Of a DNA stretch of 64,000 nt, positions 36,201 through 43,590 are shown piece by piece. The translations under genes were made by a program, and so were the position numbers. The notes below the pieces were generated by a model. That model searched no databases and was not told the DNA's origin. It was given only the letters and a program-made list of their open reading frames with translations. The stretch comes from Anodontia alba (lineage: Eukaryota; Mollusca; Bivalvia; Lucinida; Lucinidae), in NCBI GenBank assembly GCA_964016985.1, contig OZ024821.1:85963535-86027534 (forward strand), in the 5' to 3' direction. How positions within the stretch are numbered: the stretch's first letter is position 1; every line of letters begins with the position of its first letter.

Positions 36201-37639
36201 TTAGGGGTATATGAAGACTTGAAACACGAAACCTTTTCCTCTGATGTAAAGGTTATCAGTTTTCTAAATTTTTTTTCATGAAAAGATATGATTAATTCTG
36301 ACAAGTTGTAACAAGTATTTGTATGTAGAGAAAGTAAGAGAATGCTTCTTAGGGCACACATTTACAAGTTCCCTGTAGTGTCAGTCTGCTTTTTTTTTCT
36401 GGCCATGTCTCCTCAGCCCACCTCCTATGGAAATAAGTCTGTGATAAACTTTTGCAAAACTCATCTACTGATTGAGTTTCAGGGTGTGGTTTATATCTCC
36501 GCTCTCAGATCATCTGTTGCAAAAGTAGGACATTGTGATCTATCTTTGCCAAAATGTAAAACCATTATTGGCACTGACAGGCTGAAAATGCTGGACCTCA
36601 CTAAAAGTTGCATTTCACAGTATATTTGAACTTTACATATTCTCAATGGAAAACAGTAAAACTGTAGCAGGAAACACTGCCAGAATACAGAGCCCAACTG
36701 TTGAAGTACAAGTACAAGGAGAGCTGTTGTAGTCATTCCAGTTTTCTGCACTCTGGTTTACATTTATGTTACACTGCATTAAAGTTTTATATGAGTTAGC
36801 GCACAACAAAATCCACAATAAGACTTATAGGACCAGCATCTGCACATTCTGATCAGAGTCTTCATTGATAGCATGTGCCTTCTACAGCCTCTGGGCTATC
36901 CAGTAAGGGATAAACAAGAACCCTTGCCATACTGGGTGGATGTATAGGTTGATCTGCTGGTCACACAGGTCTTATTGTAGGTTTTGTCTGCACTGGCTCA
37001 TATGCATGTAGCTCTAGATAAAAGGGTATCTGGGATATTTTTTTATCCACAAAAATCTTATGTTGTGGATATGCATTGGATATGCTTCACTGAGATGCTT
37101 TTACTTGAGAAATTAGAAATATATTGCCAACCTTTTTTTGTTAGGGAAAAAATACCTTACCCAGAGCTAAAGGAAATCATACTGGGATTCCCTGGGCCAA
37201 GTTGTTTAAAGCATCGTTAGCTTAACAAGCTCATAAGTGATCAAAATGTTAACTATTCTAATAAGAACAATATCTTATTCACAGGTATTTTTGCAGAAAA
37301 AAATGGTAGTAGCTTTTGCAAAAGCTACCCACATTTTTTCAGCAAAAATATTAGCAAATATGCCATATTTAATGATCAAAATTTTAACAATGTATTAACT
37401 AACGACATTAATTTTGAACAACTGGGCCCTGGTTTATATTTTTTCTTTTGTATTTTTTCCAGATGGAAGATGAAGATTATTCAGAAGTTATGAATGATCC
37501 TGAGTTTTTACAACAAGTATTAGAGAATCTACCTGGGGTTGATCCACAGAGTGAAGCTATACAGAGTGCTATGAGTTCTTTAACAAAGAAAGATGAGAAA
37601 GATAGTAAAGATAACAAAAAAGATAGTGATAAAAAATGA
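15285..37639 (+). CDS. PSMD4: 26S proteasome non-ATPase regulatory subunit 4 (Rpn10/S5a), 10 exons
   Basis: Ubiquitin receptor of the 19S regulatory particle; it captures polyubiquitinated substrates. Coding exons: 15285-15310, 21498-21638, 26630-26744, 28380-28466, 29339-29407, 31788-31849, 33565-33718, 34706-34961, 36045-36112 and 37463-37639. All introns are GT-AG and the phases join without a break, giving 1155 nt and 384 residues (the human protein has 377). Residues ~1-190 form the VWA domain (start [42 protein letters not shown]). Three UIMs follow: ~213-230 (ALRVSMEEQ), ~256-272 ([11 protein letters not shown]) and ~287-303 ([12 protein letters not shown]). Each has Ala and Ser four residues apart. 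A conserved block ([17 protein letters not shown]) precedes a Lys/Asp-rich tail. The start ATG is placed by homology of the 26-nt first exon. The introns total about 21 kb and are full of MITEs. Family assignment is certain; exact UTR limits are unknown. Confidence 0.97.
15480..15546. repeat. A-rich tract and (CA)n
   Basis: A-rich sequence followed by ~13 CA units, in PSMD4 intron 1. Confidence 0.85.
15655..16130 (+). pseudogene. LINE reverse-transcriptase C-terminal remnant
   Basis: In intron 1 of PSMD4. Translates in pieces to the tail region typical of CR1/Jockey-like elements: an [20 protein letters not shown] block (15840-15900), a [20 protein letters not shown] block, [10 protein letters not shown], then [18 protein letters not shown]. 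Several frameshifts and stops. It ends at a poly(C) run at 16112-16134. It is a different LINE from the one at 12142. Confidence 0.8.
16112..16134. repeat. Poly(C) tract
   Basis: About 20 consecutive C residues. It interrupts the end of the LINE remnant. Confidence 0.9.
16446..18542. mobile_element. Non-autonomous hAT-like element, 2.1 kb
   Basis: Flanked by a perfect 8-bp direct repeat TCAATACT (16438-16445 and 18543-18550), the duplication length of hAT transposons. The ends are weakly inverted (left AATGTTGTACCGATGATC; right reverse complement GTAGTGGTGGGACATCGG), with clusters of ATCGATTA/CGATAATCG motifs near both termini. No transposase frame. The interior contains a decayed hairpin at ~17570-17645 with CATTAGAATTGTCTC, related to the family A/B core. 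Located in PSMD4 intron 1. Confidence 0.75.
18738..19261 (+). mobile_element. Element with ATCCCCACGC terminus, copy 1
   Basis: Starts ATCCCCACGCTTTTTAGATA, carries a GGGGCCCTGGGGAGGGG motif, and ends in a block (AGCGTGGGGATTTGCGATGG ... GATCTAGTTA) that is also the end of the element at 22011-23881. Short inverted ends (CCCCACGC/GCGTGGGG). Class unknown. In PSMD4 intron 1. Confidence 0.65.
19262..21010. other. PSMD4 intron 1, no gene seen
   Basis: Contains a T/A homopolymer pair (20406-20420, 20611-20630) and C-rich stretches. No supported coding region. Confidence 0.4.
21018..21196. mobile_element. Family B hairpin MITE, copy 1
   Basis: TIRs CATAGCTCCAGATAAG and TTATCTGTTGCTATG, and a central near-perfect hairpin (arms ATATGTTGTGGGTACTCATT). 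Flanked by a perfect 7-bp direct repeat GGCAGTG (21011-21017 and 21197-21203). It ends about 300 bp before PSMD4 exon 2. Confidence 0.9.
22011..23881 (+). mobile_element. Element with ATCCCTACGC terminus carrying an internal tandem array, copy 2
   Basis: Same outer ends as 18738-19261 (ATCCCTACGCTTTTTAGCTC; GAGCATGGGGATTTTGCAAT ... ATCTAGTTA). The interior contains diverged units of two alternating kinds. One carries TTTTTAAGACCTCATTATTT, the other GGATCTCATTACTACTAAAC, and both include AAGGTCACAGACTTAGAATT. Near its left end lies an AGCTCGCCTGAACAACGTTC motif. No protein is supported. In PSMD4 intron 2. Confidence 0.7.
23881..25231. mobile_element. AGCTCACCTGAG inverted-repeat element with ~145-bp tandem units
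   Basis: Outer ends TAGCTCACCTGAGC and CTCAGGTGAGCGACC are inverted repeats. Inside are about eight units of ~130-145 bp, each with GGCCAATTGACTCCAAACTT, GGTGACTTGTAGATCAAAAA and CCAAGATGGCCGCCAT. Repeated minus-strand frames across the units are artefacts of the array. It abuts the preceding element without a gap. In PSMD4 intron 2. Confidence 0.8.
25232..26345. other. PSMD4 intron 2, degraded family K-like repeats
   Basis: Fragments resembling family K interiors (GCCCAGTAAAGATTCTGATC; ACCCAGCAAAGACTCAAATC) at ~25825-25900 and 26118-26290. No gene. Confidence 0.4.
26346..26544. mobile_element. Family B-prime hairpin MITE
   Basis: Ends GAGGCATTGTTAAGAAGGAG and its inverted counterpart CTCCTCAACATTTCCTC. 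The hairpin core is nearly the same as family B (AACATATGTTGTGGTTACTC). It has B-type core but different termini. Lies ~85 bp upstream of PSMD4 exon 3. Confidence 0.8.
26888..27098 (+). mobile_element. Short tRNA-derived SINE (type 2), copy 2
   Basis: Head GGCTCAGTGGTTAGCAGTTG and B-box-like GGGTTTGATACC, body with ACAGAATTCAG and ATAATGGTTTAAAT-like blocks, ending in (ATC)n. Confidence 0.7.
27120..27345. mobile_element. Family B hairpin MITE, copy 2, with repeated left-arm piece
   Basis: TIRs CATAGGTCTAGATAGG and TTAACTAGTGCTATG. A 41-bp stretch of the left hairpin arm (ATATGTTGTGGGTACTCATT onward) occurs twice in tandem before the loop. PSMD4 intron 3. Confidence 0.85.
27583..27872 (+). 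mobile_element. SINE type 1, copy 2
   Basis: Full-length, more diverged. Duplication ATGAAGAA at 27575-27582 and 27873-27880; tail CACAACACAAACAAAT. PSMD4 intron 3. Confidence 0.9.
27931..28168. mobile_element. Family C MITE, copy 2
   Basis: TIRs GGCCTAATTGCTCAAAGC and AACAACTGGGCC; TSD CAG on both sides. Hairpin TGTGAGTAGC...AAACTACTCACA. PSMD4 intron 3. Confidence 0.9.
28847..29165 (+). mobile_element. tRNA-derived SINE (type 3), copy 1
   Basis: Head with A-box CAGTGGCTCAGTTGGTAGAG and B-box-like region GCGGGTATGATCCGC. The body includes GCTCTTTCGCTTGGCGCTCA, GTCGGTATAATGTGACTGGG and CACATCCAGAGAGTGGC. A second copy lies inverted at 53379-54430. PSMD4 intron 4. Confidence 0.85.
29491..29681. 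mobile_element. Family F MITE, copy 2
   Basis: GCAAATTTAGCGGACAACAA end, central hairpin GACATTTCATGCAAATTGTC, right end GCTGAGTGTTAA. PSMD4 intron 5, 84 bp after exon 5. Confidence 0.8.
29741..29968. mobile_element. Family K element, copy 3
   Basis: TIRs CAGGGCACATCATTTACTAC and ATAGGAAATGCTGTGCCCTG. Inverted interior. PSMD4 intron 5. Confidence 0.7.
30001..30290 (+). mobile_element. Probable SINE-like repeat
   Basis: C/T-rich body ending in GTTGACATGTCGTTAAATCC and an A-rich tail (CAATAAATCAATACATATAAA). A related end occurs at 33215-33255 (GGGTTGATGCGTCGTTAAAC). Weak. Confidence 0.35.
30690..30846. mobile_element. Family B hairpin MITE, copy 3, 5' end lost
   Basis: Hairpin core intact (ATGTTGTGGGTACTCATTAG / CTAATAGAGTACCCACAACG). 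Right TIR TCTAAGAGCTATG is present and the left TIR is not recognisable. PSMD4 intron 5. Confidence 0.8.
31180..31225. repeat. Poly(C) and (CA)n tract
   Basis: C run then CACGCA/CACA units in PSMD4 intron 5. Confidence 0.8.
31490..31692. mobile_element. Family F MITE, copy 3
   Basis: Central hairpin with perfect CATGCAAATTGTCTCC / GGAGACAATTTGCATG. CAGCAAACGACA / TGTCTGCTGAA inner TIRs. Ends ~95 bp before PSMD4 exon 6. Confidence 0.8.
32355..32640. mobile_element. Family L inverted-repeat element, copy 3
   Basis: ATACATTTGGTAGATTCTCC end, CTTTTCAGAAGGAG-type interior, GTATCAATTCC end. PSMD4 intron 6. Confidence 0.6.
32641..33311. other. PSMD4 intron 6, no gene
   Basis: AT-rich. The open frame at 32903-33232 has no recognisable domain and lies inside the intron. 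Confidence 0.4.
33312..33453. mobile_element. Family B MITE, copy 4, left hairpin arm deleted
   Basis: CAGCTAAATACTTTTCTTAT is followed by the right arm only (AATGAGTACCCACAACATAC), then GTGCCTAACCTGGAACTGTG. Directly upstream of PSMD4 exon 7. Confidence 0.75.
33749..33960. mobile_element. Family E hairpin MITE (single copy here)
   Basis: TIRs ACAACCTCTTTATAACAC / GTGTTATAAAGAGGTTGT; central hairpin with ~29-bp arms (ATAGATTATATTGAAAAATG) and a short loop. Non-coding. TIR style resembles pogo/Tigger-like elements, but that is a guess. It begins 31 bp after PSMD4 exon 7. Confidence 0.85.
34102..34339. mobile_element. Family B hairpin MITE, copy 5, left arm duplicated
   Basis: TIRs CATAGCTCTAGATAAG and TTATTTAGAGCTATG. 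The block ATCAGGTAAAT...CTTATTTCTTC plus hairpin arm occurs twice. PSMD4 intron 7. Confidence 0.8.
34389..34605. mobile_element. Family G MITE (TTAA class), copy 1
   Basis: Starts TTAACCCATTTTAGTCTGGA; body with GGCAAACATTGCAG and TCCAATATATAGTGTGGGTG; TTAA near the right end. PSMD4 intron 7; exon 8 begins ~100 bp downstream. Confidence 0.75.
34982..35191. mobile_element. Family F MITE, copy 4
   Basis: Starts TTAACACTTAGCACTCTGGC; hairpin CATGCAAATTGTCACC / GGAGACAATTTGCATG; right end decayed (GAGAGTGGTAAAG). Starts only 20 bp after PSMD4 exon 8, so the hairpin is very close to the 5' splice site. Confidence 0.85.
35192..35340. mobile_element. Family L fragment
   Basis: Blocks TTTTACTTTCCTTCTGAAAA and AATCTACTCAAAAATGAAAG. 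Directly follows the TTAA-class MITE, as at 2969 and 42610. Confidence 0.45.
35542..35970. mobile_element. Family B MITE, copy 6, split by family C copy 3
   Basis: Left part with GTTCCAGATAAGG and a decayed hairpin (GTTGTGGATACTCATCAGAA) runs to 35701. A family C element follows, then the short right remnant. Family C is the younger insertion. Confidence 0.75.
35702..35943. mobile_element. Family C MITE, copy 3 (nested)
   Basis: Complete. TSD CTG both sides; TIRs GGCCCAGTTGTTCAAAGC; hairpin TGTGAGTAGCTTTTGCA / TGCAAAAGCTACTCACA. PSMD4 intron 8, ~100 bp before exon 9. Confidence 0.95.
36113..37005. other. PSMD4 intron 9, no gene
   Basis: The open frame at 36342-36629 and its antisense shadows have no recognisable domain and are intronic. 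The tail region resembles a decayed family K element (GATCAGAGTCTTCATTGATA). Confidence 0.4.
37006..37170. mobile_element. Family B MITE, copy 7, decayed
   Basis: CATGTAGCTCTAGATAAAAG ... CCTTACCCAGAGCTA, with a much-eroded hairpin. It is immediately followed by family C copy 4. Confidence 0.65.
37195..37428. mobile_element. Family C MITE, copy 4
   Basis: TSD CTG on both sides; TIRs GGCCAAGTTGTTTAAAGC / AACAACTGGGCC; hairpin TAGTAGC...GCTACCCAC. Ends 34 bp before PSMD4 exon 10, overlapping the region expected to hold the branch point. Confidence 0.9.
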
Positions 37640-37809
37640 CATTGTTAAGGAATAAGTTTCTGTTTTTTGTCTTTATGAAAGGGTTTGAAAGATAGGGAAA
37701 TAGAATATTTGTTTGTTTGAATGAAAGATTTATGAATGAAGGGTGGGATACAAGTGCAGTTTCATGTTTTTTGTTTGTTTTTTTGCTTTAGTTATTTTTC
37801 AAAAATAAT

Positions 37810-37815
37810 AATAAA
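37810..37815 (+). terminator. Putative PSMD4 polyadenylation signal
   Basis: First AATAAA after the PSMD4 stop codon, 171 nt downstream, followed by a T-rich stretch. Cleavage would be expected 10-30 nt later. Confidence 0.6.
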
Positions 37816-38183
37816 TTTTTTTTGACCAGCAATTAATTTTACATCTAAAACTGTGACAATATTTCTTGGAAAATTACAGCTTTCTTTTTTTCCAGTTCAC
37901 AAATTGATACTAGTCACTTTTCTGAAACTTGGATGATTTGAATAAGAGGCCTGAGAGAAAGGGGGTCTTAGGTATATGCAGTCAGTAATTGTCTGTGCAG
38001 CTGCATTCTGATCAGGACCATAGCTGTTCACTGATATACACAACTATATACAATAAAATCTGTACAAAAAGACTTAAGACTGATTGGGCTATGCAGATGC
38101 TGTTTGAATATGCGCCACAAAGAGCCCTTTGTCAGCCAAAATGAGGTTTGAATATTTGTACATGGCATGCTGTTGGAATACCA

Positions 38184-38431
38184 CATTTCGAGGGTTGATC
38201 GCAAGACTGTAGCAAGTCAGATGGTTGTTTTTCCCCAACACTTAATCTCCTCAGCATGAAGGCGTTATGAAGACTACAACATTTATTTCTGTAAACAATG
38301 GAAATTTAGGTGCCATTGCTCGTATGAGCAATGGCACCTAAATTTGCATTGTTTAGAAAGGGGTCAAAGTTGCCCCTAAACAAGGGTTTCAAAAATGAGT
38401 TACTACAGTCTTGCGCTCGACCCTCGATTTA
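38184..38431. mobile_element. Family J hairpin MITE
   Basis: ~25-bp TIRs (left CGAGGGTTGATCGCAAGACT, right AGTCTTGCGCTCGACCCTCG) and a central hairpin AATTTAGGTGCCATTGCTC / GAGCAATGGCACCTAAATT. ATTT occurs directly outside both ends. One copy in the window. Confidence 0.85.
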
Positions 38432-38555
38432 TCCTATTTATTATCCTAAGCATTGGGGCACCTTCATCTCTTACCATACTTGTCCTGAAATTCAAAAAAG
38501 TCTATTTTACTACCGATTGATTTTTCTATCTAAAATATTGCTGTATATATAATTA

Positions 38556-38635
38556 TATGGCAAACAGTGTAGACCCTGATCAGATGCCACATTCTGCGGC
38601 ATCTGATCCAAGTCTACACTGTTTGCTCAGGCCCC
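38556..38635. repeat. Hairpin core: GCAAACAGTGTAGACC type
   Basis: Inverted pair with arms GGCAAACAGTGTAGACCCTG and a matching right arm, short loop. The same core is inside the TTAA-class elements at 42396, 47234 and 50463. Confidence 0.8.
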
Positions 38636-38836
38636 TCTATTCCAATACTTAGGGTTTTTACGGTACCCTATTTGGATGCTCCTTGCCACACAACTGAAAA
38701 TTTGAAACAAGCCCATTATATGCTTCTCTAGTAAGGTTTCTAAAAACTGCTGGCTGAGTGGGAAACAGGTTTAGAGGTTTCATATACATGGATCTAGGCA
38801 TGGCTTTTTTTTTTTTCTTTCTCTTCAATAAAACAG

Positions 38837-38962
38837 TATATTTCTCCATGAGAACATAGAATGTGGGTACTCATTAGAAGCACCACAAGGTGCTTCTTAT
38901 GAGTACCCACATGTTTTAGTGGAGAATATATCTAGATACCCCTCATATCAAGAGCTCTGATA
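38837..38962. mobile_element. Family B MITE, copy 8, partial
   Basis: Hairpin AATGTGGGTACTCATTAGAA / TTCTTATGAGTACCCACAT, truncated ends. It is followed by three short diverged repeats of ATCAAGAGCTCTGATAGGC (38949-39050). Confidence 0.75.
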
Positions 38963-39193
38963 GGCTATGAGTAAAGGAGCCCATTTATCAATAGCTCTGA
39001 TAGGCTATGAGTAATGGGGCCCTCTTATCAAGAGCTTGGATAGGCGATGAGTAAAAGTGTCTCAGTAGCGAAGGTTCAGATTGGCCAATACATCTGTGGT
39101 CTGATAACCACTTTTAACTATTCTCTGACAGAATCAGAAATGTGAAATATATTCAAGCACTGAACAGGTTCTTCCATTACACAGGCTGATCTG

Positions 39194-39423
39194 GGCCCAG
39201 TTGTTCAAAGCTAACGACATCGTTAGTTAACGTTTCGTTAAAATTTACATCGAGTGATATGCAAATATGCTGAAATTTTTTGCTGAAAAAATGTGAGTAG
39301 CTTTTGCATTCACATTTTTTCAGCAAAAAATATCAGAATATTGTATATTGAATCCGCTAAAACAGTAAACGAAATGATCCTTAACGAGCTTGTTAAGTTA
39401 ACGACGCTTTGAAAAACTGGGCC
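39194..39423. mobile_element. Family C MITE, copy 5
   Basis: TSD CTG both sides, complete TIRs. The hairpin lost most of one stem (TGTGAGTAGCTTTTGCATTC then ACATTTTTTC). Confidence 0.92.
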
Positions 39424-39484
39424 CTGAGCTTTATTAACAAATTACTTGAAGACATAGTTTTGTGAAATTTATGGTTACCGCAGG

Positions 39485-39665
39485 CATAGCTCTAGATAAG
39501 GCTCATTTTTCGAACAAAAAACATTGACATTTTTATATTTCTCCACAAAAACGTTGTGGGTACTCATTTGAAGTGCCTCATTGAGGCTCTTCTAATGTGT
39601 ACCACAATACATGTGTTTGTTAATGAGAAAAATATTTACTGATACCATGCTTGATATGAAGCTAT
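39485..39665. mobile_element. Family B MITE, copy 9
   Basis: CATAGCTCTAGATAAGGCTC end, hairpin GTTGTGGGTACTCATTTGAA, right end GATATGAAGCTAT. Confidence 0.75.
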
Positions 39666-40947
39666 CCATTAGCATGCCATATACAATGTAATAACATATA
39701 AACCTTGTCTGTGAGAAGATATTCCATTAAACTGTTTACACATTGGAATAGTGTTTGTGTTGTACATGACAAGTTTTTCTCTTAGAAAAAAAGTGGCAAA
39801 AAAATTCATGCTCAACTGATAATTTAACCAGATGTTTTATGGCTACTGCTCTCAACTCTCCTACACTAATGAGTCTGTTCACAACAGGTGGTATTACCAG
39901 ATTTACCTGGGAGACTACTTTTCGCTGATAACACTGGTTCCCTGCACTGTAATATATAGTCTTAAAATCTTTATTTTTCAACATAGAAAACTGTTTAAAA
40001 TGTCTAATTTGATTAATTTTTTATGCAGATGTAGATTTTAGAATCAGTTTTGAGCTACTTCATTGTGTTTTATATTTAAGAATTTTGTGTATGGGTTTCC
40101 AGTTAACTGTCTTATCAGTATTACTTAACTAATTGCACAATAGAGCATCATTTTATTGGCAATTGGGCAGAGTTTTATGGTCTCAGTCATAGAAATATAT
40201 GGAAATGCAATACCCCACTAACCCGACTTTGATATAGTAATAGTTGGGAAAGTGGGGGTGAAATTCTCTAAGAGAAAAACCTGGCATGATAAACCCGATC
40301 ATGATAAACAGTGGAGACCCTAATTATTCTGCAGATATTGTCCTACTGCAGAACTTGTACTCATTTCATAGTGTCCTGTTCTTTGGTAGTTGTGTTTATT
40401 ACATTGCATCAGCAACATCAGCATTGAAAGTTCTTTGGGCCCACAATAGCTTTTAGTCAAAGTCCTTTGGCTCAAAGATCTGATTCATTTATGAGTTTTG
40501 TCTTAACAATAAGCATTTAATAACAACAGAAAGTAATTAACTCTTTTCTGGGAAGAAAGAAGCAGCCAGTAAATACAAAAAGAAAAATTATGGACGGACA
40601 GATGTGAAAATGGTATACCATCACCACACCCTCCCCACAAACTAAAGGTTGGGGGAGTTAATATTTTCAAAGTTTATTACAAAGTTATTGTCCTAATATT
40701 TGAATTGAGCATGTAAAGCAGAGAATATTTTCATCTCACAAGTTTGATGGCTTGCAGTTCTGTAGATTACCGCTTAACTAACAGTTATCTCATCACTCCC
40801 AACAAATAGTTTCATAACAAATATTTACCAGAATTTGAAATTAGTGTCTTCAGGCATACTTGACACGGTCTACATTGTGGCAATATCTGTATAGCAAGTC
40901 CATTCATTACACTTAATGCACTTAAGAAATCTGGCAGAACGAGTACT
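39666..40947. other. Intergenic, no supported gene
   Basis: Between PSMD4 and the cysteine-rich gene. Short frames at 39736-40041 show no domain. No repeat family was identified. Confidence 0.4.
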
Positions 40948-41118
40948 GTGTGAAGTCTGCATGGCCATGCAGTAAGGGTTCCCAATTTAGGATCACAAGT
41001 TACTGGGTTTGACTTTGAATTCTATTATGCCTGTATGCTTCATTTCACAGGGTCTTTCATTATCGGCCATCATCTGATATGATTTAAATATTGTCATAAA
41101 CCAAATCATCATCATGTC
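40948..41118 (+). mobile_element. Short tRNA-derived SINE (type 2), copy 3
   Basis: CATGGCCATGCAGTAAGGGT head, B-box-like GGGTTTGAC, body CTTCATTTCACAGGGTCTTT, ending in (ATC)n. The type 1 SINE inserted directly at its tail. Confidence 0.65.
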
Positions 41119-41122
41119 TGTA

Positions 41123-41423
41123 TGCCGGCCTCGGTGGCTCAATTGGATGCGCCGTCCGACTGAAGACCAGGTCGCGGGTTCAACCCCCGCCGAAGTCGGC
41201 AACATTCTTTCGTGGAGATTGATCATGAACTATTTTCTACGCTCATTCTCTCCCTTCCGCTGATTCAAGAAGGGCAGTTGTCAGTTTCTGGCGAAAGAAT
41301 GTGCACAATACTGGTTAGCTTAGAGGACTAAGCCTGCCCAGTAAATGTGTGGTTAGGTAAACTGACCGTGCTTGACATGACCGCATTGGGTTGACTGGGC
41401 CGTAAAACCTCAACACAAACAAA
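41123..41423 (+). mobile_element. SINE type 1, copy 3 (full length)
   Basis: Complete head GCCGGCCTCGGTGGCTCAAT with B-box GGTTCAACCCC, body and tail. Target duplication TCATGTCTGTA at 41112-41122 and 41424-41434. Confidence 0.95.
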
Positions 41424-41463
41424 TCATGTCTGTACTGTGCAGGAGATGATCACTTCAGTTGAT

Positions 41464-41703
41464 AGCCAGCTTTGATGGCTCAGTTGCTGGTCAGGAGGTA
41501 GCTGGTTTGATCCCCCCCCCCCCCCCCCCCCCGGGTCTGGAAACATTTCTCCCTTCTGGTAGTTGTCAGTTTCTGGCAAAAGAATGCACACAAATACTAG
41601 TTAACTGCTTAGAGGACTAAGCCTGGCCAGAAAAAGGGTGGTTAGGCAAACTGACAGGCTTGACATGACCCAAATAGGTTGACTTGGCCTAAAACCTCCT
41701 CCT
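41464..41703 (+). mobile_element. SINE type 1, copy 4 (old, with poly(C))
   Basis: Diverged; the B-box region has expanded to about 22 consecutive C residues (41512-41532). Body blocks GTTGTCAGTTTCTGG and GAGGACTAAGCCTGG are preserved. Confidence 0.85.
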
Positions 41704-42032
41704 TCAATCAGGAGTTGATAATAATTCATGGCCAAGATTTGTGTGTATCTTCTTTTAGATGACTTGGTGTTTTATGTCCCTTTCAATATTATTTAATTCA
41801 TATGGGGACAAATCTATCTTCTTTTATAATCTATCTTCACTACATCTGGTGTAGCTGGTGCTAGTGCCATGTGGTGGCCTTAAAATGTCAACCCATTTTT
41901 CACTATAGTGTAGTTCATATTTTCTGGTCATTTTTTGATCATTGAGCCAAATGGAGACAAAGAAGGGAATTCAGAATCTCAGTTTCATTGAGAGGCATGA
42001 ATTGTTTGACTATGAAAGATTTCATTGATCTG

Positions 42033-42260
42033 GGCCCAGTTGTTCAAAGCGTTGTTATCTTAAGGAGCTTGTTAAGGGTCATTTCGTTAACTGTTTTAGT
42101 GGATTCAATATACAATATTCTGATATTTTTTCCTGAAAAAATGTGAGTACTGCAAAAGCTACTCGCATTTTTCAGCAAAAAATTTCAGCATATTTGCGTA
42201 TCGATGTAAATTTTAACGAATCGTTAACTAACACCATCGTTAGCTTTGAACAACTGGGCC
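42033..42260. mobile_element. Family C MITE, copy 6
   Basis: TSD CTG on both sides. TIRs GGCCCAGTTGTTCAAAGC / GCTTTGAACAACTGGGCC. Hairpin shortened. Confidence 0.93.
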
Positions 42261-42395
42261 CTGTTTGACTAGGCAATTGCATTGTAAAGACTGGGAAAGG
42301 CTTGGAGGTTGTGGATGTTAATGGGATGGATACAATTTAAATGGAAATAAGTCTGACAACAGAATATGCACCACCTTTCTTACTGTGGGCTACTC

Positions 42396-42609
42396 TTAAC
42401 CCTTGTCCTGCTGAACCGGGCTATACCCTGCCTTTGCAAAGAGTGTAGATCCAGATCAGTTGGCTTCTGAAGAAGCCAACTGATCTGGATCTGCACTGTT
42501 TGCCATTCAGTATGTGAATTTACATCAACAATTTGGATCAAGTAGTCTGATTGGCTGAAAATTAGAAGTAGGTGTGGTCTCTTAATTTATTCAGCAGGAC
42601 AGGGGTTAA
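42396..42609. mobile_element. TTAA-class MITE with GCAAACAGTG-type core
   Basis: TIRs TTAACCCTTGTCCTGCTGAA and TTCAGCAGGACAGGGGTTAA, with TTAA as target site. The central hairpin GATCCAGATCAGTTGGCTTC / GAAGCCAACTGATCTGGATC is perfect over 20 bp. Confidence 0.9.
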
Positions 42610-42770
42610 AGGAGACAGTTTGCTCCTTCTGGAAGCAATTTCTTTCCTTTAAAAGTAGTCCCAACTATTGAAATTTTCAATACAAGGGAGGCAACTTGTC
42701 TGCAGGTTTTCTTCGTAAAATGGCAGCAAAATCTTTAAGGTGTATCTGCTCATTTTAAAAGGTGGCTGCA
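42610..42770. mobile_element. Family L fragment
   Basis: GGAGACAGTTTGCTCCTTCT and GTAGTCCCAAC blocks, ending AGGTGTATCTGC. Confidence 0.4.
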
Positions 42771-43590
42771 ATCCCATACTACTGTATTTATATCTTTCAA
42801 AAGTTGTTTTTTGCTTGGCATTTTACATAGCAGTGAATTTGTAAACTTTTGTCATGATTTAATGCAAAACTATTTGTCTTAACTACATATATACAAAATT
42901 TTTTATTCTGTTAATTGGTTTTAATAATTTCATATATTTTCACTTTCTGCTACAGGAAAAAATGAATGCAAATCATGCAGAAATCAGTAGGGTAGGTAAC
43001 TTGGAGGTAGATTTTGAACAAGTTCTGCTTGTTCATTTTTTCTGAAATTTTCACAATATTGTTGTGAACCATCAATAACTAAAAATTCAGCAGAGACAAG
43101 CAAAAAACATTTTCTTAGATAAAAATTAAAAAAAAAAAAATCAAACAAAACAATCTTTACTATAGAAACTGCATAGGTAGACCAATTTTTGGTTGTAAAT
43201 TTAATTTTAGGCTAAATATTTGGGAACAAAACACACAAATTGAAAAGACAAATGGTTTTAGATAAGATATGGTCAACAAAAGAACAAAATATTTTGATTT
43301 AAAGTAATGCCAAGCAAAAACCTTTCCCACGGACAGTAGACTGGTATATATGTAGTGTGTTCCAGAAATGCACAGTCTGCATTTGCTTCAAGATTGGTTT
43401 TGTCTTACTATAGCTCATATTACCAGTGGGTAGGCAAGGAGAAAATAAAATACAAACAACAAAACTGAAGAAAAGAGATTTTTATTACCAAAAAATATAT
43501 GTATAAAATTAAATCTCTTGAATGTTTTCTTGATAAATGACAGCAACAGAGATAAAAAGGAAATTGATAGAAATGTGTCAATATGACACA

